Shown in pieces: positions 1-10,610 of a DNA stretch of 64,000 nucleotides. The notes under the pieces were generated by a model that saw only the letters and a program-made list of their open reading frames with translations, was not told the DNA's origin and did not search any database. The position numbers and the translations under genes are program-made. Each line of letters opens with the position of its first letter. Position 1 is the first letter of the stretch. The stretch comes from Closterium sp. NIES-65 (Eukaryota > Streptophyta > Zygnematophyceae > Desmidiales > Closteriaceae), in NCBI GenBank assembly GCA_948144175.1, contig CANXME010002187.1, positions 175,001 to 239,000 on the forward strand, read 5' to 3'.

Positions 1-94
1 GTGAGTAAGTCACATAGTAGTGAGTAAGTCACATAGTAGTGAGTAAGTCACATAGTAGTGAGTAAGTCACATAGTACTGAGTAAGTCACAACAT
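1..94. repeat. 19-bp tandem repeat, about five units
   Basis: The unit GTGAGTAAGTCACATAGTA repeats head to tail four times with almost no change, and a fifth partial unit follows. It starts at the window edge, so the array may continue to the left. There are no unique spacers between units, so it is a minisatellite. It lies just downstream of the 3' end of the minus-strand MYB-like gene. Confidence 0.9.
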
Positions 95-110
95 GCCAGC
101 ATTCAATCAC

Positions 111-2674
111 TCACCCTTTGAAGATTTCTTTAATTTCCGGCTTTGACTCGTGCCCGCTTTCTCTCCCTCCTCCTCCTCCTCCTCCTCCTCGCCCTCCTCC
201 TTGCCTTCCTCCCTGCGCCCCTCCTCCTCCAGACACCATTGGGTCTCCACCATACCCCACAGATATCCGGCTGTCTTCCCTCAAAGAGCCTGACCTTCTT
301 CCTTCTCCTCCCACCCTGTCGCCGCCGCCCCCGCTTCCCCCTCCACTCTCCTTTTCTCGCCCCCCTCCCTCCCTCCTCCGTTTCCTCTTCTCCTCTTCTC
401 CTCCCCCGCCCTTCCCAGCCTCCTCCCGATCTCCCCCTCTCCCTTCCCCCCCCTCACTCCCCCCCTCTTGCAACTCGGCCCATTCTCTCGCCTCCCCCTT
501 CCCCAGAAACAGCCACTCACACGCCTCCAGTGACAGGTGTCCGAACGTCATTGGCTCCTGCCCGCTTGCTGCCTTTTTCCCTTCCCTCGTGCTGCTGCCC
601 GCACGCTTAGAACCAAGATCATAAGGAGGGCTTCCTCTGCCCGTTCCTCTGCCCGTTCCTCTGCCCGTTCCCCTGCCCGTGCTGCTGCTGCCGCCCATTG
701 TTCCGTCTCCGCTGCTCTTCCGAAAAGCTTTGCCTCCTGCCCCTCCCCCTCCTCCTGCCCCTTCCCCTCCCCCTCCCCCTCCTCCCTGCTCCCCCTGTTG
801 CACTTGCGCCCAGAACTGTGGGTCAGGGGTGGCTGAAGATTGGTGCCATTTCCGGTGAATCTCCACGAATTTTCTGACCAGAATCGGAAAACACCCACGA
901 AAAGGGAAAGGGGAGACGAAAACGAAGAGGGGAGAAGCGTGGAGAGGAGTAAGCGTGGAGAGGAGTAAGCATGGAGAGAAGATATCGGCTAGGCGAGAGG
1001 CGAGAGGCGAGAGGCGAGAGGCGAGAGGCAGTGACAGCACAGCACACATTTTCAGAAAGATGTTTTGGCTGCCCCGGTTGAGTGCGGTGTGGCTCACTTT
1101 TTGAGGAAGATGAAGCGGTTGCAGCACGCCTTGTTGTCGCGCAGAGGCAGGCGCCCGCTCTTCTCTAACGCGCCCCACTGCTTCGTGCCCGCCCTCAGGG
1201 CATGGCGCAGCAACACCGCGTCCTCCTGTGCGGAAGAAGACAGGGGGGAAAGGGGTTGGGGGAAGGTTGGGGGAAGGTTAGGGGAGTGGGGGAGGGGGCA
1301 GAGCATCCCGCCCGCTCTTCTCCAGCGCGCTCCACTGCTTCGTGCTCGCGCGCAGCGCATGGCGCAGCAGCACCGCGTCCTCCTAGGGGAGAGGAGACGG
1401 GGGAGGGATGGAAGAGGGGAGAAAGAGAGTGGGAGAATGGTGGGGGAGGCGTTATGCGCGGGGTAGATCTAATGCGTTTCGTCGTCTCCTGCCTTTCGTC
1501 ACGCCGCGCTTCTGCGCAACGCGCAAGCCGACTATTGCTGCTGACGGCAGCCTTCATGATTGAATCTCGCGGCGCCTCCTAGCTTGCGGCAATCGTTCTC
1601 CTGTTGTGGATCGACACGACACGACACGACACGACACGACATGACATGACATGACATGATGCAAAATCGTCCAGTTTTGAGGCGCCTCAAAACTCGACAC
1701 CACTTGATGCAAAATCGTCTTCCGCGGAAACGATGGACGGCGGAACGATCTGGGGTAAGGCGGCGGAAGGGGGAGGGGAAGGTCCGCGGAAGGCTCGTTG
1801 TTGCGGCGTTGCGTTGTCGCAAAAGCCTATCAGCGCAGTGCACGGCGCAACAGCCCGCCCAACGGAGGTTCGCAGCCGCACGCGCGGGCGGGCGGAAGCG
1901 CGGGAGTCCTAAGGGGAGTACAGGCGGCGGGCGCGCAGGCGGGGACAGACGAGATTCACATCCGCGCGCTGCGGAAGCGCGGGAGCAAGTGCGGCCGAGT
2001 TAGTGACGGCGTTCTATCCGTCGGATTCAGACAGGCACTACCCACCGTTCGATTCTAACCCCTACGCGCCGCGTAGAACCATTGTGGATAGTCTTCCGCA
2101 GTGAATAATCGCCGATCTAGGGGTGCTGGGGAGATAGAATCTGCCTCCTCGACGAGGAGGTGATCCGCGGAGGAAGCGGAGGCGCGGGGAAAGGTTGGCG
2201 GCGGGAATGACGCGCAGCGCGCCTTTGACTATGCGACGGACTATTGCGTCGAAGCGGAGCCACGGAAGCGACAAGATAGTGCGTTGTCGCGGCGTGATTA
2301 AAAAAAAAAATCGTCGGGGCTTGTGACGGCGCGGTGCGACAAATGGCTGTATTGTGAACTCTCAGAAACGCATGCGCTACTTCGTTGCCGCATCGAGCCG
2401 GCATTACCCCGCTACGGCAGTATAGTTACTAAGGCTCCTGGCTACTAGGAGTAAGAATATGGGGAGGCGGAGGAGTAGGAGCGCAGCGACAGGCGGATGA
2501 CGTGTCCGCGGCATCGCGGCCCAGGCGCACCTCTTTGGTCCACATGCGCGACGTCTGAATGAGCTGCAGCAGCGGGTCAAACTGCGCCTCGTCGTCGTCG
2601 TTATCATGGCTGTCATGGCCATAGACGTTCCCGCCGCCGCCGCCGCCGCCGCCGCAGCCGCCGCCACCCGCCAT
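111..2674 (-). CDS. MYB/SANT-domain protein, three exons (predicted)
   Basis: I predict exons at 2674-2531, 1225-1098 and 873-111. Introns start GTGCGC and GTGAGC and end in CAG; phases agree and give 344 residues. Exon 1 encodes a Gly-rich start, an acidic stretch, then RMWTKE. Exon 2 continues EDAVLLRHALRAGTKQW, so the joint makes the WTKEED opening of a MYB repeat, followed by RDNKACCNRFIFLKK, the expected third helix. Exon 3 adds KFVEIHRKW and then a long Gly/Glu/Arg-rich, probably disordered tail. Only one MYB repeat is visible, so this is a single-repeat MYB-like, probably nuclear DNA-binding protein; its targets are unknown. The chosen start is the first ATG of the open frame ahead of WTKE. 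The MYB joint is well supported. The end of exon 3 is less sure because low-complexity purine-rich DNA stays open easily. Transcript data could move the last intron. Confidence 0.62.
1309..1382 (-). other. Duplicated 5' part of MYB exon 2 with its own splice acceptor
   Basis: On the minus strand this 74-bp stretch repeats the first part of exon 2 (1225-1152) with a few changes, reading EDAVLLRHALRASTKQW. It is preceded by its own pyrimidine tract and TAG acceptor, as the true exon is by CAG. The similarity stops inside the codons for EKSGR, and the frame then runs into a stop. It lies inside intron 1, upstream of the true exon. It may be a decoy acceptor giving a truncated protein, or an inert exon duplication. 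Confidence 0.6.
1612..1660. repeat. Pentanucleotide repeat (CGACA/TGACA)n
   Basis: Perfect CGACA units pass into TGACA units without a break. It sits in intron 1 of the MYB-like gene and is a simple microsatellite. Confidence 0.9.
1673..1694. repeat. 22-bp perfect palindrome between direct repeats
   Basis: The sequence centres on GAGGCGCCTC with flanking AGTTTT and AAAACT and equals its own reverse complement. The 14-bp direct repeat GATGCAAAATCGTC flanks it at 1658-1671 and 1706-1719. It lies in MYB intron 1. It could be a dimeric protein site or a small insertion footprint; nothing in the sequence decides. Confidence 0.7.
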
Positions 2675-3524
2675 CGCCGCGCCAGTCTGGAGTGCCGCGT
2701 CGCGTTCGATCTGGGATAGTCTTTGTCACTGAACCTAGAAATAAACAATGTCTAGAGTGCTGCGTCGCGTACTAACGTCGATATACAAATCTATACACTG
2801 GGATCGTTCTTGCTGGTTTGACAGCGACCTCTCGACTTGGTTGCTGAGATTATGCCGCAGCCGCGCTTCTCGCGATTGCCTGCTGGAGGAAACACTAATC
2901 GAAGGATCTGCGCACATGATAGCCCGTCGGAATCGGACCGCAAGAAGGCTATGTGGAGCTAGCGTAATGACCAAGACGCGTTTGCAGGAAACAAGAAGCC
3001 CAATTCGTGGCAAATTGACAGCTTTCGAGAGACGGTTATGGCAGAAGGAATAGTAAACTTGCAGGTCCGTCCTTTTCCGTCATTCGTGGTTTCTACCTCA
3101 CTGCTGGCCTTGGTTCTAGAGGGGTGAAATGATGCCGCTGGTGGCAGCGGGAATAGGAAGAGAAAGAATGGTGGGCCAGATATAGAGACTTCACGGTTCA
3201 GATCGAGTGGAAGTCCGACATGGACGGACAGGATGAAGTTAGAAAGCGCCGACGCGATGCACGATACGGGTGCTTGATGGCGCGCTTCGAATACACCAGA
3301 GGACCGTGCGAGTGGGCCATTCCAGACGGTGATTTTTTTCGCCATCAACAAGACGGTCATGGCGTGACGAAAAACATTTCTGCTCTTCGCTTGCTCGCCA
3401 CCTGTCGTCGAGCCCACGTCATGGCTCGACGCTGAGGTTCGCGACAGAGGTTGCAGCGATAACAGTGATCTCTCATGGCCAGCCTCGTCTTTTCTCCGCG
3501 AGGTTCTTCGTGAGTTGTGTGAGA
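2675..3524. other. Upstream flank of the MYB-like gene, no gene recognised
   Basis: Both strands hold open frames of up to about 150 codons (for example 2959-3417 minus and 2748-3053 plus), but none has a recognisable domain. A short imperfect repeat (around 2690 and 2754, sharing GTGCCGCGTCGCGT-like sequence) is present. The first part probably holds the promoter and 5' leader of the MYB-like gene. Confidence 0.4.
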
Positions 3525-3533
3525 CCAGTCACC

Positions 3534-4721
3534 GAGAGAATTGCTCCAAACCCTTGTTTGGAGATTCAGCGGCGCCCACGTGGCCACCATTTGCTCGCGT
3601 GGTTCTCAAATTCAGTGATAATTGCTCGAGTGGCCTTGCCAGCAGGCCTGTCGATGTTCCTGGGGCCCATACTTGGAGCCCCCAGCTCCTCCCTATCTGA
3701 CCCTGTATTGGCCGTAGCTGAGTGTTTTGGCGCCCTTAACGGTCACGGGCGCAGGCCAAAGTGGTAACTTGATATCCGGGCTTGCACCTACACTCTCTTA
3801 GCTAAGGGAAAGTTCGGCTGCTCCAAAGCTGACTAAGAGAGATCACAAACACGGGATTGGCTAGAAAACGCTAAGGGAAAAAATCCCCTTGGCGCGCTCT
3901 CGTGCAACCAAGGAGAAAGGGGAGGGGGGTGGAGTGGGGACACAGGCAGAATTTCTTGGGGGGGGGGGGCTCCCTAGAACCAGAAATCAGAACTTCGTGG
4001 GTGGGGAAGGCCTGTTTGGAGCACTTAACGCATCCGGGGAAGGGTCGAACGAAGCACTTAGTGGCACGGGTGCAGGGCGACCCTAACACTTTATGCAGTC
4101 GAGCTGGAGCGAAAGTAGCCCGGAATTTCAGGGCATTAAGGGCATATGCCCGTCAATCGACAGGCCTGCTTGCCAGGGGATTCCCACTGGCTTTTTTTAA
4201 CCCGTCACATTACCCTACTCGGGTTTCTATCCCCGAAACTTCTGTACTGGTTACTGCGCGATCTTCAGTATCCAAAATCTATGTTCGTGACCCTATATGA
4301 CAGCCCTTGATTGGACGCGCAATTCAAAAAATGGCACCGCGCATATAATTGGCCAATCATGCGCGGTCATTAAGGGCATTGCAGTTTATAACTGCGGAAA
4401 TATATGATCGGGCATAAAAATATGATGCGCGCCACCATTAATGGCCGCGCAGGATTGGTCGATTATATGAGCGTCCAATCAGGCGCGGTCATATAGGGTG
4501 ACGAACATAAATTTCGGATATAAAAGATCACGCAATAACCAATACAGAAGTTTCAAGGATAGATACCCCTGAAGGGTAATGTTCATTCTAAAAAAAAGAC
4601 TATGAGAATCCACAGGCGAGGCCACTCGAGCAATTATCACTGAATTTGAGAACCACTCGAGCAAATGGTGGCCACGTTTGCAACAACGAATCCCCAAACA
4701 AGAGTTTGGAGCAAATCTCTC
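3534..4721. mobile_element. Non-autonomous Mutator-like (MULE) element, copy 1
   Basis: The left end starts GAGAGAATTGCTCC and the right end is its inverted match ending GGAGCAAATCTCTC. The 9-bp direct duplication CCAGTCACC lies at 3525-3533 and 4722-4730. A GAGA-AATTGC terminus, long inverted arms (over 200 bp) and a 9-bp duplication are the pattern of Mutator-like elements. No transposase reading frame is present. The left arm is split by a hAT-like element at 3643-4168; without it and its duplication the element is about 650 bp. A second family member lies at 48776-49308. Confidence 0.85.
3643..4168. mobile_element. Non-autonomous hAT-like element nested in the MULE
   Basis: Its ends are the inverted pair CAGGCCTGTCGAT and ATCGACAGGCCTG. 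The 8-bp duplication CTTGCCAG flanks it at 3635-3642 and 4169-4176. Taking out the insert plus one duplication restores the MULE arm as seen in the copy at 48776. An 8-bp duplication and a CAG start point to the hAT superfamily. At 526 bp with no transposase frame it is non-autonomous. The right end has extra short GGGC-type inverted units. Confidence 0.85.
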
Positions 4722-4828
4722 CCAGTCACCACTGACCTGTGTTGGTCAGTCAATGAAATCACCTGATGCCAATTCGACCCAATCTGCCGTAACACGCAAC
4801 CCATTTCTATTCTTACATAATTCCTTAT

Positions 4829-5154
4829 TGTAAGGATTTTTCTCGACATTCCTTGCTGCGTCCTGCAACATCTCGTACAACAGCAGCCGTTGTTCGCTCG
4901 TTACTGCTAACAGGGCTTCGCCGACTTCGCGCGCACTCTTTCACCAAACCTCGCACTGTTGGCCCAGCCGTATCGGCCTACGCTTCGGGACTAGCCAGAT
5001 GCTCGCTGCCAGTGTAGCACTAGCTAGCTCGCACGCACCGCGTTACTGTTTGCATGTTTCGCGTATAAATGTTCGCTCATGCCTTCGCTCACATTTTGTA
5101 CTCGTTTGACACTTAGTGCAATCCTCGCTACCTCGATTCTTTGCACCCGCAGCA
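4829..5154 (+). repeat. 5' LTR of the gypsy remnant
   Basis: It starts TGTAAGGATTTT and ends CAGCA directly before the primer site. Length is 326 bp. Its start resembles the TGTAAGGAAATT start of the young gypsy LTRs at 51534. Confidence 0.85.
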
Positions 5155-8075
5155 CTTGGTATTCAGAGCCTCTTTCTTTTCGGACCGCGCATCTCCGCAC
5201 GCCAGGAAATCAACTTTCAAATTTTCACTCGAAGGGACTCACGCACCTTAGCCCCTAGGAGCCGCTGTCCTTGCGTTCTCTCGTAAACGCGTGCAGTCAC
5301 GATTGCGCCTAGACTAAGCTGAGTCGACGCCCTTCACAATGGCCGAGCACATCGACGTCACCACCCTCACGCATGAGCGTCTGAACGAACTGCTGCAGCA
5401 ACTTTGCGAAAGCTCTGAAGAAATCGCGGCGCTGACGGCAGAACGCAAGTCCCTGCAAAACGACATCGCACGAGCACAGCAAGCACAATCCCAAGCACCT
5501 GGCACTCCAGTACAGCCCGCACCACAAACATTGCAACACAGGAGTGTGGGGCAACCCGCGAGCACGGCCAGTGATGGCGTCGTCCGCCACGATGGAGAAG
5601 ACGACCATGGCGCGACACACCCCGAAGCGATGAATGCGATCCGAAGCCAACCGCGCGTCACGATTTCGGCACCGATCAACGATTCAGCACTGCCGTCACC
5701 GATGTCGCTGAAGCTGCAGCGTCCGCCATGCTTTGACCCGAGTCAACGGGGTGGTCCTACCGTTCAGGCGTGGCTGTTCACGATGAATGTCTTCTTCGAC
5801 GCCAACTACTTCTCGGAGGATACGCCAAAAATCCGTTACGCCGTGTCGCTGCTGCGAGGACCCGCCATAGACTGGTGGCGCGTCATCGTCATGAAGCCGA
5901 ATGACTACGCGACTCCACCGACACGGGAAGGACAAACCGGACCCTAGGCGCCGTCGTATTTCGTGGAGGTGCCCCTATATCGCACGTGGGACGCGTGGTG
6001 CGCAGGTCTGTCCGCTCGATTTGAGCTAATTGCGGCTTCGATCGCGGCGCGACAGAAGCTCTGCACTTGGCGCCGACTCGGCTCCGTCCAGTACTACACC
6101 AGCGGGTTTCTGGCGCTATGCGAGCAAGTGGGTTATATGCACGAGGGCGAGCGCATCGACCGCTACATCGGCGACCTGAAGCAGGACATCGCTCAGGAAA
6201 TCCAGCTTCACAGCGTCACCGATTTTCAAGAGATTCTCGCTATGGCGGGAAAGCTTGATTTCTTCCGCCGACCGAGACCGGGGTCCTATGGAAGCAGTAA
6301 CTGGGGACATCGGTCTCGTGGGACGAACGAGGGCGCTACGATACGTGCCGTCGCCGCGAATGCCGCTGCCGCACCGTTCAAGGGGCGCTGCTTCGGGTGC
6401 AATCGGCCGGGACACCGTAAGAGCGAATGTCCGGAAAACGCTAAGGGAAAGGGGGAAGCTGAGCACCAGAAACAAACCAAGCAGCAAAGAAACGCTGGGA
6501 GTCAGTAGCAGACGGGCCCTCTACTGACAAGTCATGCCGCTCGCCCGACCCAACGGACCCTCACCGAGTGATTGTGCCGGTTCACGTAATCGACCACACC
6601 CGGCCGGATAAGGAGGGTACTACGGTAGACAGCCCCATACTGCTTAGTGGGATAATCGGGATGGACTTAGTTAGAATCTTCGTAGACGGGGGAGCCAGCC
6701 GCAACCTTATCAATACGACCACGGAAACTTAAACTACCACTCGATAGATGCTTACCTAAGATCGACGCAAGGCTGGTTGACGGCACGCCACTGGCGATAC
6801 GGGAACGCGTAGACCGGGTTCGGATTCGATGCGGGGGTAACTTCACGTTAAGCCAGGAAATGCTCGCAACAACCCTCGACGGAACCGACATTTTACTCGG
6901 TCGTGATTGGCTGCGACGACACAATCAGCGAATCGACTTGACGACGGGTGACTGCACCGTGCGAGTGAACGGTAACAACATCGCCTTACCTCGCTGGGGC
7001 TCGCCCGAGTCTTCGTTGGTGCATGTCAACACGATCACGATGAAACGCGCCGTAGCGGCAGGAGCTGACGTGTGCGCGGTCGACATTCGGGAGGCCGAGG
7101 CAGGAGACAAAGAGGGGGGATTTACAGAAACTGCTAGCCGACATACCAGATGACTTGGTAGCACTCCTGAAGCAGTACAGTGGGATAATTCTGGATGACC
7201 TGCCGACGGGACTGCCACCTCAGCGACTGCACGACCACAGGATAGAATTAGAACCAGGGGCACAGCCGACAGTGCAGCGACAATTTAGACTGACCCAACC
7301 CGAACTAGACGAACTGAGGAAGCAGCTGTATTACCCGCTCGAAAAAGAGTTCATTTGTCCGAGTTCGTCACCCTTCGCAGCACCGATACTGTTCACACCA
7401 AAAAAAGACGGGGGGTTTCGCATGTGCATCGACTACAGAGCACTGAACAGGGTTACCATCAAGTCCCATTACCCCATCCCATGAGCCGACGAACTGATCG
7501 ACCAACTGCGCACATCCCGGGTTTTCTCGAAAATCAACCTTCGAGGAGGCTACCACCAGATCCGAGTCAACCCACCCGACTGCCCGAAAACAGCTTTCCA
7601 AACACGCTACGGATCCTTCGAATACATTGTCATGCCCTTCGGACTGACCAACGCCCCCGCCACTTTTCAAATGACCATGAATGAAGCCTTCCGCCCGCTT
7701 TTAGATAAGTGCGTCATCGTGTACCTCGACGACATACTAATTTACATCCCCGACAGAGCACAACACTTACAGGACATCGAAGCAGTTTTTAAAATACTGA
7801 GTGAGAACCGCCTACTGACCAAAGCCTCTAAGTGTGAGTTTCTACAGGACAGACTGGAGTTTTTAGGGCACATAATTTCAGCTGACGGAGTGGAAATAGA
7901 CCCGAAAAAGATCGTGACGATTCAAGCATGGCACGCGCCGACAAACTTGACTGAGTTGCAGAGCTTTTTGGGGTTCGTCAAATATGTGCGCCAGTTCGTC
8001 CTCGACATGGCGAATTTGACTGCCCCGTTGACCGACCTGCAGAGACAGCACCTGACAGCACCTGCCCAGTTGTTG
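4829..8075 (+). mobile_element. Ty3/gypsy remnant (5' LTR, gag, protease, RT)
   Basis: A 5' LTR (4829-5154, TG to CA) is followed two bases later by TTGGTATTCAGAGCC, a primer site close to the initiator-Met type. Gag lies in about 5339-6508 and ends in a zinc knuckle read as CFGCNRPGHRKSEC. An aspartic-protease region (about 6650-6950) and reverse transcriptase with YLDDILIY (about 7725) follow. RNase H, integrase, chromodomain and 3' LTR are absent here. It is broken in several places and belongs to the same broad family as the pair at 51534-63055, but is much older. No right-hand target duplication could be found because its 3' part is lost at a junction with copia DNA near 8075. Confidence 0.9.
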
Positions 8076-8367
8076 AGCTTTTTGGGGTTCATTCCTCCTG
8101 TGCGGGAATGTACCGCCTTCACTTCAGCGGCGACTACATTCTCCTGACAGTCTTCGTCGATGACCTGCTGTACACAGGCACCTGCAACAAAATCCTTAAC
8201 TAGTTTGAGGAGAAGCTGGCGCAGAACGTTGACATCACCATCAACCACAACGTCAAGCAATCTTAAAGCTGAACATCACCTATGCGCCAGAAGCAATCCA
8301 TCTGTCAGCCTCCAAGCACGCAGAGCAACTAGGGGAACGTTTCAACATTTCACCCGCACCACTCTCA

Positions 8368-9174
8368 TGATAGAATCATAAGAAAGAAAGAGGAATGAAC
8401 TAGCAGAAATGGGGATACAAATAGCAAACCCTAGAAGGGTTGTACTCGCTATAGAGCACCCCACTACAGGCTAGAACATAAGAATAATATTCTGACACAC
8501 CCCCATAGCCAAAGTGGGGTGTAATCAGCAGAGCAGGCAAAGCAAAACAAGCTCAGGGTGGATCACAATGTCACCACACATTCTGAGCACAAGTTCAAGA
8601 AGAAATAGTTTAGAGTTCACAATTATAAGCAAAGCTAGTGGTAGTCACAACGGGCAAGTGAGGAGGAGGAGGGAGAGTGAGGGAAGAGGAGACAGGAGGC
8701 GACGGCTGAAGCTGCAGACACACGGGCAACAGGAGGCAGACTGGCACAGCGGCTACCGGACAGCGCCCGGACTACAGGAGTAACAGGCCCCGCGGCTCAA
8801 ATAGCGGCGGACGGGCAACGGACCCACGGGCGGCTGGCACAGCTGGCTACGACTGGGCTACCGGGACAGCGCCCCGGACTACAGGTGCTGCGGACGACAA
8901 GCCGGCAGCCTCCGCTCAACCTCCCGCAAACAGTCCCACCCCCCTGATACACACCCACTGCTACACCGCTAGCTCTACTCCCACGCACCCCCCCTTAAAC
9001 CCTAAACCCCAGTCTCCCACACAACCACCCCCCTCAGCGACAGCTGCAGCAGTGGGAGACGAAGGAGGAGGAGGAGCAAGGGAGGAAGGCACACCGGCCA
9101 CCCCCATACCCGCCACCCCACAGCTCGCGGCCCCCGAAGGAGCCGCGACGGGCGACGGGAAATGGCAGGGGGAA

Positions 9175-9206
<32 letters not shown>

Positions 9207-9830
9207 GTGGTGAAAGGGGCCCACCACGGGCCTGGTTGGAGGGCGGGGCCGCGACAAGGGGCGGGACCGCGACGGTCGGGGCGGGGCCGCGATGAGGGGC
9301 GGGGCCGCGACGTAGGGCGGGGCCGCGTCGAGGGGCGGGGCCGCGACGGTCGGGGCGGGGCCGTGACATAGGGCGGGGCCGCTTCGAGGGGCGGGGCCGC
9401 GACGCAGGGCGGGGCCGCGACGTAGGGCGGGGCCGCGTCGAGGGGCGGGGCCGCGACGGTCGGGGCCGCTTCGAGGGGCTGGGCCGCGACGCAGGGCGGG
9501 GCCGCGACGTAGGGCAGAAGCCCGCCGCGCGCCTCGGGGCGCACAGCGGGCAAAGAACTGCCGCGCGCCTCGGGGCGCACGGTGGGCAGAAAACCGCCGC
9601 GCGCCTCGGGGCGCACGGCGGGAGGAAAAAGTAGCAGCGGAAGCGAGGTGGTAACCCACCCATAGGATTGATCCAAGGGGATCGACATGCTCTGATAGCA
9701 TGATAGAATCAGAAGAAAGAAAGAGGAATGAACTAGCAGAAATGGGGATACAAATAGCAAACCCTAGAAGGGTTGTACTCGCTATAGAGCACCCCACTAC
9801 AGGCTAGAACATAAGAATAATATTCTGACA
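8368..9830 (-). mobile_element. Short non-autonomous LTR element (TRIM/LARD-like)
   Basis: Two 130-bp terminal repeats (8368-8497 and 9701-9830) differ at one site by eye. The 5-bp duplication TCTCA flanks them at 8363-8367 and 9831-9835. On the minus strand the left LTR is followed by TGCTATCAGAGC, a primer site, and the right LTR is preceded by the purine tract CTATGGGGGTG, so the element reads right to left. It has no gag-pol frame; inside are a GC-rich tandem array (about 9230-9530), a G run and unclassified sequence. Its 3' non-coding end matches that of the large copia elements in this window, which suggests it borrows their proteins. It looks structurally whole and young. Confidence 0.88.
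9230..9530. repeat. GC-rich tandem array in the non-autonomous element
   Basis: Units of roughly 18-20 bp of the form GGGGCGGGGCCGCGACG repeat with small changes. All frames stay open, giving Gly/Arg- or Ala/Pro-rich translations with no domain. It matches in style the arrays found in the 5' leaders of the copia elements. Confidence 0.8.
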
Positions 9831-10610
9831 TCTCAACCCCTTACCGCAACCCCAGCGCGAACTACAAACCGGAAAACAAACCTCTGTCCCCTGTGGCACT
9901 TCAACTGTATCAGTAGCAACTGGGTTGCCTAGTGTTCGCCTCTGTCACCTGCCGACCCGACCTTTCGTACATTGCCAGCCAACTGGCGCGGTACTCACGC
10001 AAGCCAGTAGCTGAGAACCAGCCGGACCTGGAGCGCGCCCTGCAGTACTTCATCTCCGCACCTGACATCGGACTCTCTTACTCCATGCTGACAACAACCT
10101 GCTTCAACCTCAACGGCTACGTGGATGCAGATCACGTCGCTGATCCCGCAAATCGACGGTCCCGAACCGGCTTCGTTTTTTGCCTAGAACGAACTGGGCC
10201 AATCTCCTGGAACTTACAGAAGCAGGAGCTGGTTGCCCTGTCATCGGCTGAAGCAGAATACATCGCTGCGACAGCAGTAGTTCGCGAAGGCCTGTACCTG
10301 CAGGAGCTGCTACAGGAGGCAAAAATTCCAACTTCGCCCACTTTTCACATCCACTGCGACAACCAGAGCGCCATCAAGATCGCGAACAAGCCAGATTTTG
10401 TGAACCGCACGAAGCACATCGCGTTTCGGTACTTTTTCGTCAAGGACAAAATTGACCAGGGGAAAGTTGACCTCGCGTACCGCCCAACGACCGAAATGGC
10501 AGCAGATTTTCTCACCAAGCGACTGCCACGTCAGCAGTACAAGCACTGCTCTGATCTCACCGGAGTAGTCAAGCAAGTCAGCTCCTCCTGCGCCCAATAA
10601 TGAAGGGGAG

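Noticed and set aside
1-94. CRISPR array
   Set aside because: The units are contiguous with no variable spacers, and the setting is eukaryotic.
118-624. Pro/Ser/Leu-rich plus-strand open frames at 118-624 and 143-610
   Set aside because: They are antisense to the purine-rich exon 3 of the MYB-like gene and stay open because of pyrimidine bias; no domain is present.
2404-2748. 114-codon minus frame with a poly-Ala run
   Set aside because: It overlaps MYB exon 1 in another frame and comes from the GCC repeat. The exon 1 frame is the one that joins to a MYB repeat.
2959-3417. 152-codon minus frame upstream of the MYB-like gene
   Set aside because: No domain was recognised and its composition is ordinary for chance frames in this GC-rich DNA.
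5157-5171. tRNA gene suggested by TTGGTATTCAGAGCC
   Set aside because: It is only the short primer-binding site after an LTR; no cloverleaf surrounds it.
9002-9760. Pro/Arg-rich frames over the 8368-9830 element
   Set aside because: They arise from tandem GC repeats in a non-autonomous element and show no conserved motif.
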